DNA of 64,000 nucleotides, taken from JAIYDJ01 sp031398695. Lineage in GTDB: Bacteria; Pseudomonadota; Alphaproteobacteria; Rhodobacterales; Rhodobacteraceae. Positions 26,695 to 35,472 of this stretch are shown piece after piece. Numbering within the stretch: position 1 is the first letter of the stretch; each line of letters opens with the position of its first letter. Below the pieces are notes generated by a model. That model saw only the letters and a program-made list of their open reading frames with translations. It did no database searches and was not told the DNA's origin. The position numbers were made by a program, and so were the translations under genes. The stretch is from NCBI GenBank assembly GCA_031398695.1, contig JANNNU010000127.1:15623-79622 (forward strand), in the 5' to 3' direction.

Positions 26695-28074
26695 TCAGCC
26701 GAAAACGCGGGTCAGCGCCCCGTCGATGGCGTGGGTGATCGCATCGATGTCGTCCGGCGTGGCGATAAGGGCGGGCGACAGGCACAGCGTGTTGTTGAAG
26801 CCGGGGATCGAGCGGTTCGTGGCGCCGATGATCACCGCCTGCGCCATGCAGTCCGCGACGACGGCCTGCACCTTCTTTTCGTCCGCCGGTTCCTTGGTGA
26901 TGCGGTCGGCGACCAGTTCGGCACCGCAGAACAGGCCCTTGCCGCGCACGTCGCCGATGACTTTGTGCTTGTCGGCCAGTGCCAGCAGGTTGTCGATCAA
27001 CCGTGCCCCCATGGCGGTGGTGTTGTCGAGCAGACCTTCGTCCTCGATGATCCGCATGTTTTCGATCGCCGCGGCCGGACCCGCGGTGCAGCCGCCGAAG
27101 GTCGAGATGTCGCGAAAATATCCCAGGGGATCGGCGGCATCGTCCTTGAACATATCGAAGATCGCCTCGGTCGTGACGGTGCAGGCGATGGCGGCATAGC
27201 CCGAGGCGACGCCCTTGGCCATGGTCACGAAATCGGGCTGGATGCCGTAGTGCTGATACCCGAACCAGGTGCCGGTGCGTCCGACGCCGCAAACGACCTC
27301 GTCGATATGCAGCAAAACATTGTATTTGCGACATATTTCCTGCACGCGGGGCCAGTAGCCTTCGGGCGGCACGATGACGCCGCCGCCTGCAGTCACCGGT
27401 TCCAGCACGATCGCGCCCACGGTGTCCGGGCCCTCGCGCAGGATCACCTCTTCGATCGCATCCGCCGCACGGCGGCCGTAGTCGGCCACATCCCACTGCG
27501 CGCGGTATTCCAGACAGTGCGGCACCTCGACGAAGCCGGGGGTGAATGGGCCGTATTGCAGCGCGCGTTGCGGCTGGCCTGCCGAGGACAGGGCTGTGAT
27601 CGTCGTGCCGTGGTAGTCGCGTTCGCGGTAAAGGATCTTGTGCTTGCGCCCGCCATGATGCCGCGCCGCGATCTGGCGAACCATCTTGTAGACCTTTTCG
27701 TTCGCCTCGGACCCCGAGTTGGAATAGTAGACCCGCGACAGGCCTGGCATCTTTTCGATCAGCCGCTCGGCAAAGATCGCGGCCGGTATCGAACCGGCGG
27801 ACCCCGCGAAATAGTTCATCCGGACCAGCTGGTCGTAGACGGCCTTGGCGATGGACTCGCGCCCATAGCCCACGTTGACCGTCCACACCCCGCCCGACAC
27901 CGCGTCGATATGCTCGCGCCCCTTGGCATCCCAGACGCGCAGGCCCTTGCCCTCGACGATGATGCGGGGGTCGATGGTTTCGTACTGCTTGTGCTGGCTG
28001 AGATGGTGCCAGATGTGGGCACGGTCGGCGGCGATGATGTGCGAAATGTCGTTCGGGGGGGTCTGGTCGTTCAT
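26695..28074 (-). CDS. tpa: Taurine--pyruvate aminotransferase
   Basis: 459-residue class III omega-aminotransferase. Visible are WDAKGREHIDAVSGGVWTVN, YYSNSGSEANEKVYKMVRQ, HIDEVVCGVGRTG and the PLP-lysine segment TMAKGVASGYAAI. Its neighbours tauR and xsc identify it as Tpa, converting taurine and pyruvate to sulfoacetaldehyde and alanine. The start at 28074 has CCGGAG upstream; 35 in-frame upstream codons are probably untranslated. First gene of the tpa-tauR-xsc-tauE group. Confidence 0.93.
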   Translation of the reverse strand: MNDQTPPNDISHIIAADRAHIWHHLSQHKQYETIDPRIIVEGKGLRVWDAKGREHIDAVSGGVWTVNVGYGRESIAKAVYDQLVRMNYFAGSAGSIPAAIFAERLIEKMPGLSRVYYSNSGSEANEKVYKMVRQIAARHHGGRKHKILYRERDYHGTTITALSSAGQPQRALQYGPFTPGFVEVPHCLEYRAQWDVADYGRRAADAIEEVILREGPDTVGAIVLEPVTAGGGVIVPPEGYWPRVQEICRKYNVLLHIDEVVCGVGRTGTWFGYQHYGIQPDFVTMAKGVASGYAAIACTVTTEAIFDMFKDDAADPLGYFRDISTFGGCTAGPAAAIENMRIIEDEGLLDNTTAMGARLIDNLLALADKHKVIGDVRGKGLFCGAELVADRITKEPADEKKVQAVVADCMAQAVIIGATNRSIPGFNNTLCLSPALIATPDDIDAITHAIDGALTRVFG

Positions 28075-28125
28075 CGGGCGCTCCGGGAGATTTTGACGCA
28101 GTGTCGGGCAGGAGCGTGGGGGCGC

Positions 28126-28159
28126 GTAGGGCCAGACGGTTTTCAGCGGTAGTGCCAGA
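28126..28159 (-). promoter_or_regulatory. Direct repeat upstream of tpa, candidate TauR site
   Basis: GTAGGGCCAGA (28126-28136) and GTAGTGCCAGA (28149-28159) match at 10 of 11 positions with a 23-bp period, 52-85 bp upstream of the tpa ATG. On the tpa strand they read TCTGGCCCTAC and TCTGGCACTAC, partly resembling the CTGGACYTAA repeats reported for TauR in Rhodobacter. MocR regulators commonly bind spaced direct repeats. Confidence 0.4.
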
Positions 28160-28161
28160 GC

Positions 28162-28209
28162 GGGGGCCAGCCCCCGCACCCCCGGGATATTTGTGAACAG
28201 ATGAAGGGG
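28162..28209 (-). repeat. Recurrent 3'-UTR element, copy B (after the ABC ATPase gene)
   Basis: GGGGG-CCAG-CCCCC hairpin, then CACCCCCGGGATATTTGTG and AACAGATGAAGGGG, directly abutting the stop codon of the 28210-29271 gene. Nearly identical to copy C at 38831-38880. Confidence 0.7.
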
Positions 28210-29271
28210 CTAGCAAATGCGCAGGCCCGTATCGCCGGCGAAGGCGAGGACGTGGGCGGGGTCGAAGGTGACGCCGACCATTGTGCCGTGGTCGATCACC
28301 ACGTCGTCATGCGCCTCGACCACCAGCTTTTCGCCGGTGGGGGCGGAGAGGTGGATGAAAGAGGTGCCACCGAGGGCTTCGGTCATTTCGACCTTGTGGG
28401 TGCTGGCGACGCGGTCGATGCTCAGGTGCTGGGGGCGCAGGCCGAGGGTGACGGACGCCCCCGCGCCGGGCAGGGCGACGTCGAGCGCGACCATCGTGGC
28501 GAGGCCGGGGCATCTGGTTTGGCCGGGGGCGGTGACGGTGGCCGCGACGAAGTTCATCGCAGGGCTGCCGATGAAGCCCGCCACAAAGCGGTTGTCGGGG
28601 TCGCGGTAAAGGTCGAGCGGGCGGCCAACCTGTTCGACCCGGCCCGCGCGCAGAACCACGATCTTGTCGGCCAGCGTCATCGCCTCGACCTGGTCGTGAG
28701 TGACGTAGATCATCGTCGCCCCGATTTCACGGTGCAGGCGCGAGATTTCGACGCGCATCTCGACCCGCAACTCGGCATCGAGGTTCGACAGCGGCTCGTC
28801 GAACAGAAAGACTTCGGGGCCGCGCACGATGGCGCGCCCGATCGCCACGCGCTGGCGCTGTCCGCCGGACAGCGCCTTGGGCTTGCGCGAAAGGTAGTCG
28901 TCGAGCTTCAGGATACGGCTGGCTTCCTTGACCTTGGACGCGATTTCCTTGGCCGGATGGCCGGTCATCTTGAGCCCGAAGCCCATGTTTTCGGCCACGG
29001 TCATGTGGGGGTACAGCGCGTAGGTCTGGAAGACCATCGCCACGCCACGTTCGGACGGGTCGGCTTTTGTCACGTCACGCGCGCCAATGCGGATGGCGCC
29101 GCCGGTCGTTTCCTCGAGCCCGGCCACCATCCGCAACAGAGTGGATTTACCGCAGCCGGACGGGCCGACGAACACGCAGAATTCGCCGTCCTCGATGGTC
29201 AGGTCGACGCCGTGGATCACCTGCGCATCGCCGTATTTCTTTATGACCTTGTTCAGGGTTACTCCGGACAT
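28210..29271 (-). CDS. Sugar ABC transporter ATP-binding protein (MalK/UgpC type)
   Basis: 353 residues with Walker A GPSGCGKST, Q-loop MVFQTYALYPHMTV, signature LSGGQRQRVAIGRA, Walker B VFLFDEPLSNLDA, H-loop YVTHD, and a C-terminal TOBE region (LGLRPQHLSIDRV). It energises CUT1-type importers. It is transcribed away from the galactoside operon but is the only ATPase near it and is needed to complete that importer. An IclR gene lies 10 bp upstream on the same strand. Confidence 0.92.
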   Translation of the reverse strand: MSGVTLNKVIKKYGDAQVIHGVDLTIEDGEFCVFVGPSGCGKSTLLRMVAGLEETTGGAIRIGARDVTKADPSERGVAMVFQTYALYPHMTVAENMGFGLKMTGHPAKEIASKVKEASRILKLDDYLSRKPKALSGGQRQRVAIGRAIVRGPEVFLFDEPLSNLDAELRVEMRVEISRLHREIGATMIYVTHDQVEAMTLADKIVVLRAGRVEQVGRPLDLYRDPDNRFVAGFIGSPAMNFVAATVTAPGQTRCPGLATMVALDVALPGAGASVTLGLRPQHLSIDRVASTHKVEMTEALGGTSFIHLSAPTGEKLVVEAHDDVVIDHGTMVGVTFDPAHVLAFAGDTGLRIC

Positions 29272-29281
29272 GTTTCCCTCC

Positions 29282-30070
29282 CTATCCGTTCTGTTCGGGA
29301 AAGCGCCAGCTTTCCGCTTCGGCGGCGATTTTGCCTGCCGTGTGTTTGATCTGGTCTGCGTGCGATTCCAGTGCGGTCAACGTCGTGCGCTGCGTGGTCG
29401 ACGTCAGCGAGATCGCGCCCATCACCCGGCCGGCCCGCGTCAGGATCGGTACGGCGACGCAGATGATGCCGGGTTCGTGTTCTTCCCGGTCAAAGGCATG
29501 GCCGCGTGCCCGGATCGCCTGCAATTCGGTCATCAGGGCGGCGGGGGTGGCATAGGTGTGGGGCGTGAAGCGGTGGAACGACTGGCGGGCCAGCACCGTG
29601 TTCAGCGCGTCATCCGGCAGATGGGCCAGCATCGCCTTTCCGACGCCGGTGCAATAGGCCGGGCCGACTTTGCCCGCGCTGGAAAACATCTCGACCGGCT
29701 TGGCGGCGTTGCGTTTGTCGACATACAGCACCTGCCCCATGTCCATCTGCGCAAGGTGGATGGTTTCTCCGGTTTCCCGTGCCAATTCATCCAGATAGGG
29801 CCGCGCGAGCGGTGCAAGCGATGACTGTTGCCAGGCGGCATGGGCCAGCCGAACCAGCCGCACCCCCAGCGCATAGGTACCCCTGTCTGGGTCCAGCGTC
29901 AGCATGCCCTGATTGGTCAGCGTCTGCAAAAACCGGTAAAGCGTTGCCTTGGGATAGGCACTGTGGACCAACAAATCGCTGAACCGCACCGGTTTGCCCG
30001 CGCCTGCGACCATGTCCAGCACATCCAGCGCCTTGCCGACGGTGCCGTCCTGATTGCCCTCTGCGCCCAT
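29282..30070 (-). CDS. IclR-family transcriptional regulator
   Basis: 262 residues: N-terminal winged HTH (GKALDVLDMVAGAGKPVRFS, AYPKATLYRFLQTLTNQGML) and a C-terminal effector domain with AYCTGVGKAMLAHLPDD and GICVAVPIL-like segments (GIICVAVPILTRAGRVMGAI). It is divergent from the galactoside transport/catabolism operon and co-directional with the ATPase gene, so it probably represses or activates both. The effector is likely a galactose or galactonate metabolite, by inference from its targets. Confidence 0.88.
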   Translation of the reverse strand: MGAEGNQDGTVGKALDVLDMVAGAGKPVRFSDLLVHSAYPKATLYRFLQTLTNQGMLTLDPDRGTYALGVRLVRLAHAAWQQSSLAPLARPYLDELARETGETIHLAQMDMGQVLYVDKRNAAKPVEMFSSAGKVGPAYCTGVGKAMLAHLPDDALNTVLARQSFHRFTPHTYATPAALMTELQAIRARGHAFDREEHEPGIICVAVPILTRAGRVMGAISLTSTTQRTTLTALESHADQIKHTAGKIAAEAESWRFPEQNG

Positions 30071-30125
30071 CTGCGGCCCCCAATGCGACTCGGTTGACAG
30101 GTGAAAGGATACGCCGCATAGTTTT

Positions 30126-30154
30126 CATTATTCAAGACTAAGTTTCAAATAATG
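30126..30154. promoter_or_regulatory. Inverted repeat in IclR/galactoside divergent promoter
   Basis: CATTATT (30126-30132) and AATAATG (30148-30154) form a perfect 7-bp inverted repeat with a 15-base centre. They lie in the AT-rich part of the 104-bp divergent region and end 20 bp before the binding-protein ATG. The position suits an IclR operator that occludes RNA polymerase. Confidence 0.45.
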
Positions 30155-30174
30155 GAACCATCAGGGAGGAAACC

Positions 30175-31410
30175 ATGGTCCATCTGACGAAGGGCGCGCT
30201 GGCGTTCACCGCTGCGCTGCTGATGAGCACGTCTGCCTTCGCGCAGGCCCGCGAGTTGAAATACTATGCCGACTACGACCCGATTCCGCTCGCGGCGATG
30301 GAGGCGTTGATCGCGGATTTCGAGGCGGCGAACCCGGATGTCGACGTGGTGCTGCAGAATTTCGACCATGAAGGCTACAAGACCGCGATCCGCAACTTTC
30401 TGACCGCGGACAGCCCGGATCTGGCCAACTGGTACGCCGGCAACCGGACGGCCCCCTTCGTGGAGGCGGGCCAGTTCATGGACGTGTCCGACGTGTGGGA
30501 AGCCAACGGGCTGAGCGATGCGCTCGCCTCGGCCAAGGCGTCGATGACGATCGACGGCAAGCAGTGGGGCGTGCCCTACACCTATTACCAGTGGGGCATC
30601 TACTATAACCGCGACGTCTACGCCGCGGCGGGTGTGGAAGTGCCGACGACATGGGCAGAGTTCGTCGCCAATTGCGAAAAGTTCAAGGCGGCGGGCATCG
30701 ACTGCGTGACCACCGGCACCTCGGCGCTGTGGCCGGCTGCGGGGATTTTCGACTACATCAACCTGCGCACCAACGGCTACGAGTTCCACATGGACCTGAC
30801 CGCCGGCAAGGTCGCTTGGACCGATGACCGCGTGAAGGCGACCTTTGCCGAATGGGCCAAGATCGTGCCCTACACCACCGCCAACCATGCTGCGATCGAC
30901 TGGCAGGATGCAGCGGCCTTGCTGGTGCAAGGCAAGGCAGCCAACTATGTGATGGGCAACTTTGCGGTTGGCACCTTCAAGGAAGGCGGGATGACCAACG
31001 ACAACCTCGGCTTCATGGTGTTCCCGGAAATCACCCCCGGCATCCCGCGCGCCGAAGAAGCTCCGACCGATACCATCCACATCACGGCGGGCGCCACGAA
31101 CGTCGAGGATGCCAAGAAGTTCCTCGCCTACGTCGCGAGTGCCGAAGCGCAGACCAAGTGGAACGCGGCGCAGGGCCAGTTGCCGGTGAACAAGAACGCG
31201 ACGGTGGCGGCGGATGATCCGTTCCTGGTGGCCGGGTTCGAAGCGCTGTCGACGGCCGAAGGCGGGATCGCGCAGTTCTTTGACCGCGACGCCCCGGCCG
31301 AAATGGCCAAGGCCGGGATGGAAGGGTTCCAGGAGTTCATGGTGAAGCCGGACCGTCTGGATGCCATTCTCGAGCGGCTCGAGAAGGTGCGCGGACAGGC
31401 TTACGATTGA
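30175..31410 (+). CDS. Sugar ABC transporter substrate-binding protein
   Basis: 411 residues with a signal peptide (MVHLTKGALAFTAALLMSTS, then AFAQA cleavage region) and a type 1 extracellular solute-binding fold: GVPYTYYQWGIYYNRDVYAA, then a C-terminal TIHITAGATNVEDAKKFLAY. GGGAGG precedes the ATG. Periplasmic receptor of a CUT1 importer; downstream alpha- and beta-galactosidases suggest galactosides such as melibiose or lactose. A double hairpin separates it from the permease genes. Confidence 0.9.
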   Translation: MVHLTKGALAFTAALLMSTSAFAQARELKYYADYDPIPLAAMEALIADFEAANPDVDVVLQNFDHEGYKTAIRNFLTADSPDLANWYAGNRTAPFVEAGQFMDVSDVWEANGLSDALASAKASMTIDGKQWGVPYTYYQWGIYYNRDVYAAAGVEVPTTWAEFVANCEKFKAAGIDCVTTGTSALWPAAGIFDYINLRTNGYEFHMDLTAGKVAWTDDRVKATFAEWAKIVPYTTANHAAIDWQDAAALLVQGKAANYVMGNFAVGTFKEGGMTNDNLGFMVFPEITPGIPRAEEAPTDTIHITAGATNVEDAKKFLAYVASAEAQTKWNAAQGQLPVNKNATVAADDPFLVAGFEALSTAEGGIAQFFDRDAPAEMAKAGMEGFQEFMVKPDRLDAILERLEKVRGQAYD

Positions 31411-31419
31411 CGAACGGCT

Positions 31420-31474
31420 CCGGCGGACCTCCCCCGCCGGTCCTTCGGCCCCGGTTGCTGCGGCGACCGGGGCC
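31420..31474 (+). terminator. Tandem hairpins between binding-protein and permease genes
   Basis: Hairpin 1 pairs CCGGCGG (31420-31426) with CCGCCGG (31434-31440). Hairpin 2 pairs GGCCCCGGT (31447-31455) with ACCGGGGCC (31466-31474), followed by ATCTTT. Such structures after binding-protein genes stabilise the upstream mRNA or cause partial termination, lowering permease synthesis. Confidence 0.65.
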
Positions 31475-31496
31475 ATCTTTGCAAACGAGGTGCACG

Positions 31497-32384
31497 ATGG
31501 CCGCCTATTGGAAAGCGAACCAGCGCAGACTGGCCCCGTGGCTGTTTCTGGCCCCGGGCCTGATCATGTTCGCGGTCTATGTGGTCATCCCGATCTTTCA
31601 GTCGATGGCGATTTCGTTCTACGATTGGGACGGGCTGGGCGAGGCAGAGTGGATCGGCACCGCGAACTACGTCGAGTTGATCGACGACGACGCGTTCTAC
31701 ACCTCGCTGTGGAACAACGTGCTGTGGCTGGTCCTGTACATGCTGGCCGTCCCGGCCGGTCTGATGATCGCCATCTTCCTGAACCAGACGGTCTGGGGGA
31801 TGCGCGCCTACAAGTCGTTGTTTTTCTTTCCCTTCGTCATCAGCCAGGTGGTCGTCGGCCTGATGTTCGCCTGGTTTTATGCGCCGAATTTCGGCCTGCT
31901 GTATCAACTGATCGAATGGGCAACGGGTGCGCAGGTGGCGATTCTGGCGGACGAGCGGTATGTCACCTATGGCATCATCGTGGCCGGGCTCTGGCCGCAG
32001 ATCGCCTATGTGATGATCCTGTACCTGACCGGCCTGAACAACGTGGCCCCCGACCAGATCGAGGCGGCGCGGCTCGATGGAGCCAAGGGCTGGCGGATGC
32101 TGTGGTATGTGATTATCCCGCAGTTGCGCCCAGCGACTTTCATCGCGGTGGTGGTGACGGTGATCGGGGCGCTGCGCAGTTTCGATCTGGTGTCGATCAT
32201 GACCAATGGCGGGCCCTACGGGTCGAGCCGGGTGCTGTCGTTCTACATGTATGAACAGGCGCTGTCGGAGTATGGTTATCGGATGGGCTACGGCGCGTCG
32301 ATTGCGGTAGTGTTGTTCGCCATCATGATGGTGTTCATCTCGGGCTTCATCTGGAAGATGTGGCGCGACGAGACGGAGCGCTAG
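31497..32384 (+). CDS. Sugar ABC transporter permease (first subunit)
   Basis: 295 residues with six membrane helices and the cytoplasmic EAA loop IEAARLDGAKGWRMLWYVIIP. MalF/UgpA type. The start MAAYWKANQRRLAPWLFLAP at 31497 is chosen because CGAGG precedes it and the 30 upstream in-frame codons fall in the hairpin region. It pairs with the next permease 3 bp downstream. Confidence 0.9.
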   Translation: MAAYWKANQRRLAPWLFLAPGLIMFAVYVVIPIFQSMAISFYDWDGLGEAEWIGTANYVELIDDDAFYTSLWNNVLWLVLYMLAVPAGLMIAIFLNQTVWGMRAYKSLFFFPFVISQVVVGLMFAWFYAPNFGLLYQLIEWATGAQVAILADERYVTYGIIVAGLWPQIAYVMILYLTGLNNVAPDQIEAARLDGAKGWRMLWYVIIPQLRPATFIAVVVTVIGALRSFDLVSIMTNGGPYGSSRVLSFYMYEQALSEYGYRMGYGASIAVVLFAIMMVFISGFIWKMWRDETER

Positions 32385-32387
32385 GCG

Positions 32388-33233
32388 ATGTTCCCCAGAC
32401 CCATCGAGCAGACCTCGCCCGCGGCGCAGCTCGCCTACAAGATCGCGCTGCCGGTGGCGCTGGTGCTGTGGCTCTTGCCGCTGTTGGGGGTGGCGATGAC
32501 GTCGGTGCGGCCCGCGTCGGACCTTGCACAGGGAAATTACTTCGGCTGGCCCTCGGCGCTGGCGTTCGACAACTACGTATCGGTGTTTCGCGACAGCAAC
32601 ATCGCGCAATACATGCTCAACTCGTTCAAGGTCACGATCCCGACGGTGATCGGCTGCCTGATCCTGTCGACGATGACCGGGTTCGCGCTCGCCATCTACA
32701 AATTCCGGTCCAACCTGCTGATCTTCTTCCTGTTCGTCGCCGGAAACTTCGTGCCGTTCCAGATCCTGATGGTACCGGTGCGCGACCTGACGTTGTCGCT
32801 GGGCCTCTACAACTCGTCGGCGGGGCTGGCGTTGTTCCACATCGCCTTCCAGACCGGATTCTGCACGCTCTTCATGCGCAACTTCATCAAGGCGCTGCCG
32901 TTCGAGTTGATCGAGGCGGCGCGGGTCGAAGGCGTGACAGAGGTCAGGATTTTCTGGTACATCGTGCTGCCCCTGATGCGCCCGGCCATCGCGGCGCTGT
33001 CGGTGCTGGTGTTCACCTTCATCTGGAACGATTTCTTCTGGGCCACCGTGCTGACCACCAGCGCCGAAACCCAACCCGTCACCGCCGGACTGTCGTCGTT
33101 GAACGGCCAGTGGATCGCCGCCTGGCATCTGGTGTCCGCCGGGTCGATCATTGCCGCCATGCCGCCCGTGCTGATGTTCTTTGCCATGCAGAAGCATTTC
33201 ATCGCGGGCCTCACTCTTGGAGCTGTCAAATGA
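32388..33233 (+). CDS. Sugar ABC transporter permease (second subunit)
   Basis: 281 residues of the MalG/UgpE type, six membrane segments, with the EAA loop LIEAARVEGVTEVRIFWYIV and a C-terminal FFAMQKHFIAGLTLGAVK, the usual end of these permeases. The stop overlaps the ATG of the alpha-galactosidase gene (ATGA), tying transport and hydrolysis translationally. Confidence 0.9.
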   Translation: MFPRPIEQTSPAAQLAYKIALPVALVLWLLPLLGVAMTSVRPASDLAQGNYFGWPSALAFDNYVSVFRDSNIAQYMLNSFKVTIPTVIGCLILSTMTGFALAIYKFRSNLLIFFLFVAGNFVPFQILMVPVRDLTLSLGLYNSSAGLALFHIAFQTGFCTLFMRNFIKALPFELIEAARVEGVTEVRIFWYIVLPLMRPAIAALSVLVFTFIWNDFFWATVLTTSAETQPVTAGLSSLNGQWIAAWHLVSAGSIIAAMPPVLMFFAMQKHFIAGLTLGAVK

Positions 33234-34585
33234 CCAAGATCGCCTTCATCGGGGCCGGATCGACCGTTTTCATGAAGAACCTGATCGGCGATGCGCTGAG
33301 CATGCCCGCGCTGTCTGGGTCCACCATCGCGCTGATGGACATCGACGCGAAACGGCTGGCCGAATCCGAAATGGTCTGCGCCAAGATGATCGCCACGCTG
33401 GGGGTGCCCGCACAATTGGAGACACATTCGGATCAGAAGCGGGCCATTGCTGGCGCGAATTTCGTGATCGTGGCGTTCCAGATCGGCGGCTACAAGCCCT
33501 GCACGGTGACCGATTTCGAAATCCCGAAAACCTATGGGCTGCGCCAGACCATCGCCGACACGTTGGGCATCGGCGGCATCATGCGCGGCCTGCGCACCGT
33601 GCCGCATCTTTGGTCGCTGGCGGAGGATATGGCGCAGGTCTGCCCGGACGCCATCATGTTGCAATATGTCAACCCGATGGCGATAAACACCTGGGCTTTG
33701 GGTGCGAAATATCCAGATTTGAAACAGGTGGGCCTGTGCCATTCGGTGCAGGGAACCGCGGCAGAGCTGGCGCGCGACCTCGACATCCCGGTCGATCAGC
33801 TGCGCTATCGCGCGGCGGGGATCAACCACATGGCGTTCTATCTGAACTTCGAAGCGCGCAACGCGAACGGGACATACCGCGACCTCTACCCCGCCTTGCG
33901 CGACGGTTATGCGGCAGGGCGCATCCCCAAGCCGTCACACTGGAACGACCGCTGCCCCAACAAGGTGCGCTACGAGGTGATGACCCACCTGGGCTATTTC
34001 GTCACCGAGTCGTCCGAGCATTTCGCCGAATACGTGCCGTGGTTCATCAAGGACAACCGCCCCGACCTGATCGAAACGTTCGGCATTCCACTGGACGAAT
34101 ACCCGATGCGCTGCGAAGAACAGATTGCGAAGTGGGAAAAGCAGGCGGCAGACATGCGCTCGGCCACGATGATCGAGGTGACCCCGACGCATGAATACGC
34201 GGCCACCATCATGAGTTCCGTCGTCACCGGCGCGCCTTCGGTGATCTACGGCAACATCCCGAACCGCGGTTACATCCCGCAGTTGCCCGAGGGTGCCGCG
34301 GTCGAGGTGCCGGTGCTGGTCGATGCCAACGGGTTGCAACCCACGCTGGTCAAGGGGATTCCGCCGCAACTGGTCGCGCTGATGCGGACCAACGTGAACG
34401 TTCAGGAACTGACGGTCGCCGCCCTGATGGAGGAAAGCCGCGAGCATATCTATCACGCGGCCTACCTTGATCCCCACACCGCGGCAGAGCTTGACCTGCG
34501 CCAGATCCGCCGGCTGGTCGATGACCTGATCGCGGCGCACGGGCCCTGGATGCCCGCCTGGCTGCAAACCCGCCGGGCTGCTTGA
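33230..34585 (+). CDS. Family 4 glycosidase, alpha-galactosidase (MelA-like)
   Basis: 451 residues. An NAD-binding start, KIAFIGAGSTVF, is followed by the GH4 metal motif CHSV (Cys170, His171) and by GINHMAFYL (His200), matching the C/H metal ligands of MelA. CHSV is the variant seen in alpha-galactosidases, whereas CHEV, CHGH and CDMP mark other GH4 specificities. The enzyme uses NAD+ and Mn2+ in an oxidation-elimination mechanism in the cytoplasm. It overlaps the permease stop by 4 bp and dgoK by 1 bp. Confidence 0.85.
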   Translation: MTKIAFIGAGSTVFMKNLIGDALSMPALSGSTIALMDIDAKRLAESEMVCAKMIATLGVPAQLETHSDQKRAIAGANFVIVAFQIGGYKPCTVTDFEIPKTYGLRQTIADTLGIGGIMRGLRTVPHLWSLAEDMAQVCPDAIMLQYVNPMAINTWALGAKYPDLKQVGLCHSVQGTAAELARDLDIPVDQLRYRAAGINHMAFYLNFEARNANGTYRDLYPALRDGYAAGRIPKPSHWNDRCPNKVRYEVMTHLGYFVTESSEHFAEYVPWFIKDNRPDLIETFGIPLDEYPMRCEEQIAKWEKQAADMRSATMIEVTPTHEYAATIMSSVVTGAPSVIYGNIPNRGYIPQLPEGAAVEVPVLVDANGLQPTLVKGIPPQLVALMRTNVNVQELTVAALMEESREHIYHAAYLDPHTAAELDLRQIRRLVDDLIAAHGPWMPAWLQTRRAA

Positions 34586-35472
34586 TGACGCCAGACTGGA
34601 TCGCCGTCGATTGGGGAACCTCGAACCTGCGGGTCTGGGCCATGGGGCCAGACGGGCCATTGGCGCAGGCGCAATCGGACCATGGCATGGGCCGCCTGAC
34701 GCGCGATCAGTTCGAATCTGCGCTGCTGGCGCTGATCGCACCGTGGCTCGGGCCGGGTGTGTTGCCGGTGATGGCGTGCGGGATGGTCGGCAGTCGCCAG
34801 GGCTGGTTCGAGGCACCGTACCGTACCGTCCCCTGCGTGCCGCTGGATGCGGCCGTGCCGGTTCCGACACACGATCCGCGGATCAGGTTGCGCATCGCGC
34901 CGGGCCTGAAACAGGTCGGCCCGGCCGATGTGATGCGCGGCGAGGAAACCCAGATCGCGGGGGCGCTGGCACTCGGCGCGGCAGATGGGGTGATCTGCCT
35001 GCCCGGCACGCATTCGAAATGGGCTCAGGTCAGCGCGGGCGAGGTGGTGTCGTTCCAGACCTGCATGACGGGCGAACTGTTCGCGCTGTTGTCCGAACAG
35101 TCGGTCCTGCGGCACGGAATGGTGGGCGACGGATTTGACGACCCCGCCTTCGACGCCGCCGTGTCCGACGCGCTGTCACGGCCCGAAAAGATTGCCGCAC
35201 GGCTGTTTGCCTTGCGGGCCGAGGCGTTGATCGGCGGTCTGGCGCCCGCGTCGGCACGCGCCCGGCTGTCAGGCCTGCTGATCGGTCTGGAACTGGCCGC
35301 GATGAAGCCATATTGGCTGGGTCAGGCGGTGACGTTGGTCGGGGCGCCTGCGATATCAAGGCTTTACGCCCGCGCCTTGGCCGCGCAGGGTCTGGTGGCG
35401 CAGGTGCTGCCCGCCACCGACTGCACGCTGGCCGGCCTGACCCAGGCCATGACACTGGAGACGCAAAAGTGA
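34585..35472 (+). CDS. dgoK: 2-dehydro-3-deoxygalactonokinase
   Basis: 295 residues of the DgoK family (ASKHA-like fold): WIAVDWGTSNLRVWAMGPDG at the N-terminus, PVMACGMVGSRQGWFEAPY, and LPGTHSKWAQVSAGEVVSF. It phosphorylates 2-keto-3-deoxygalactonate in the De Ley-Doudoroff galactose route. The ATG at 34585 overlaps the upstream stop; its own stop overlaps the GTG of the aldolase gene. Confidence 0.92.
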   Translation: MTPDWIAVDWGTSNLRVWAMGPDGPLAQAQSDHGMGRLTRDQFESALLALIAPWLGPGVLPVMACGMVGSRQGWFEAPYRTVPCVPLDAAVPVPTHDPRIRLRIAPGLKQVGPADVMRGEETQIAGALALGAADGVICLPGTHSKWAQVSAGEVVSFQTCMTGELFALLSEQSVLRHGMVGDGFDDPAFDAAVSDALSRPEKIAARLFALRAEALIGGLAPASARARLSGLLIGLELAAMKPYWLGQAVTLVGAPAISRLYARALAAQGLVAQVLPATDCTLAGLTQAMTLETQK

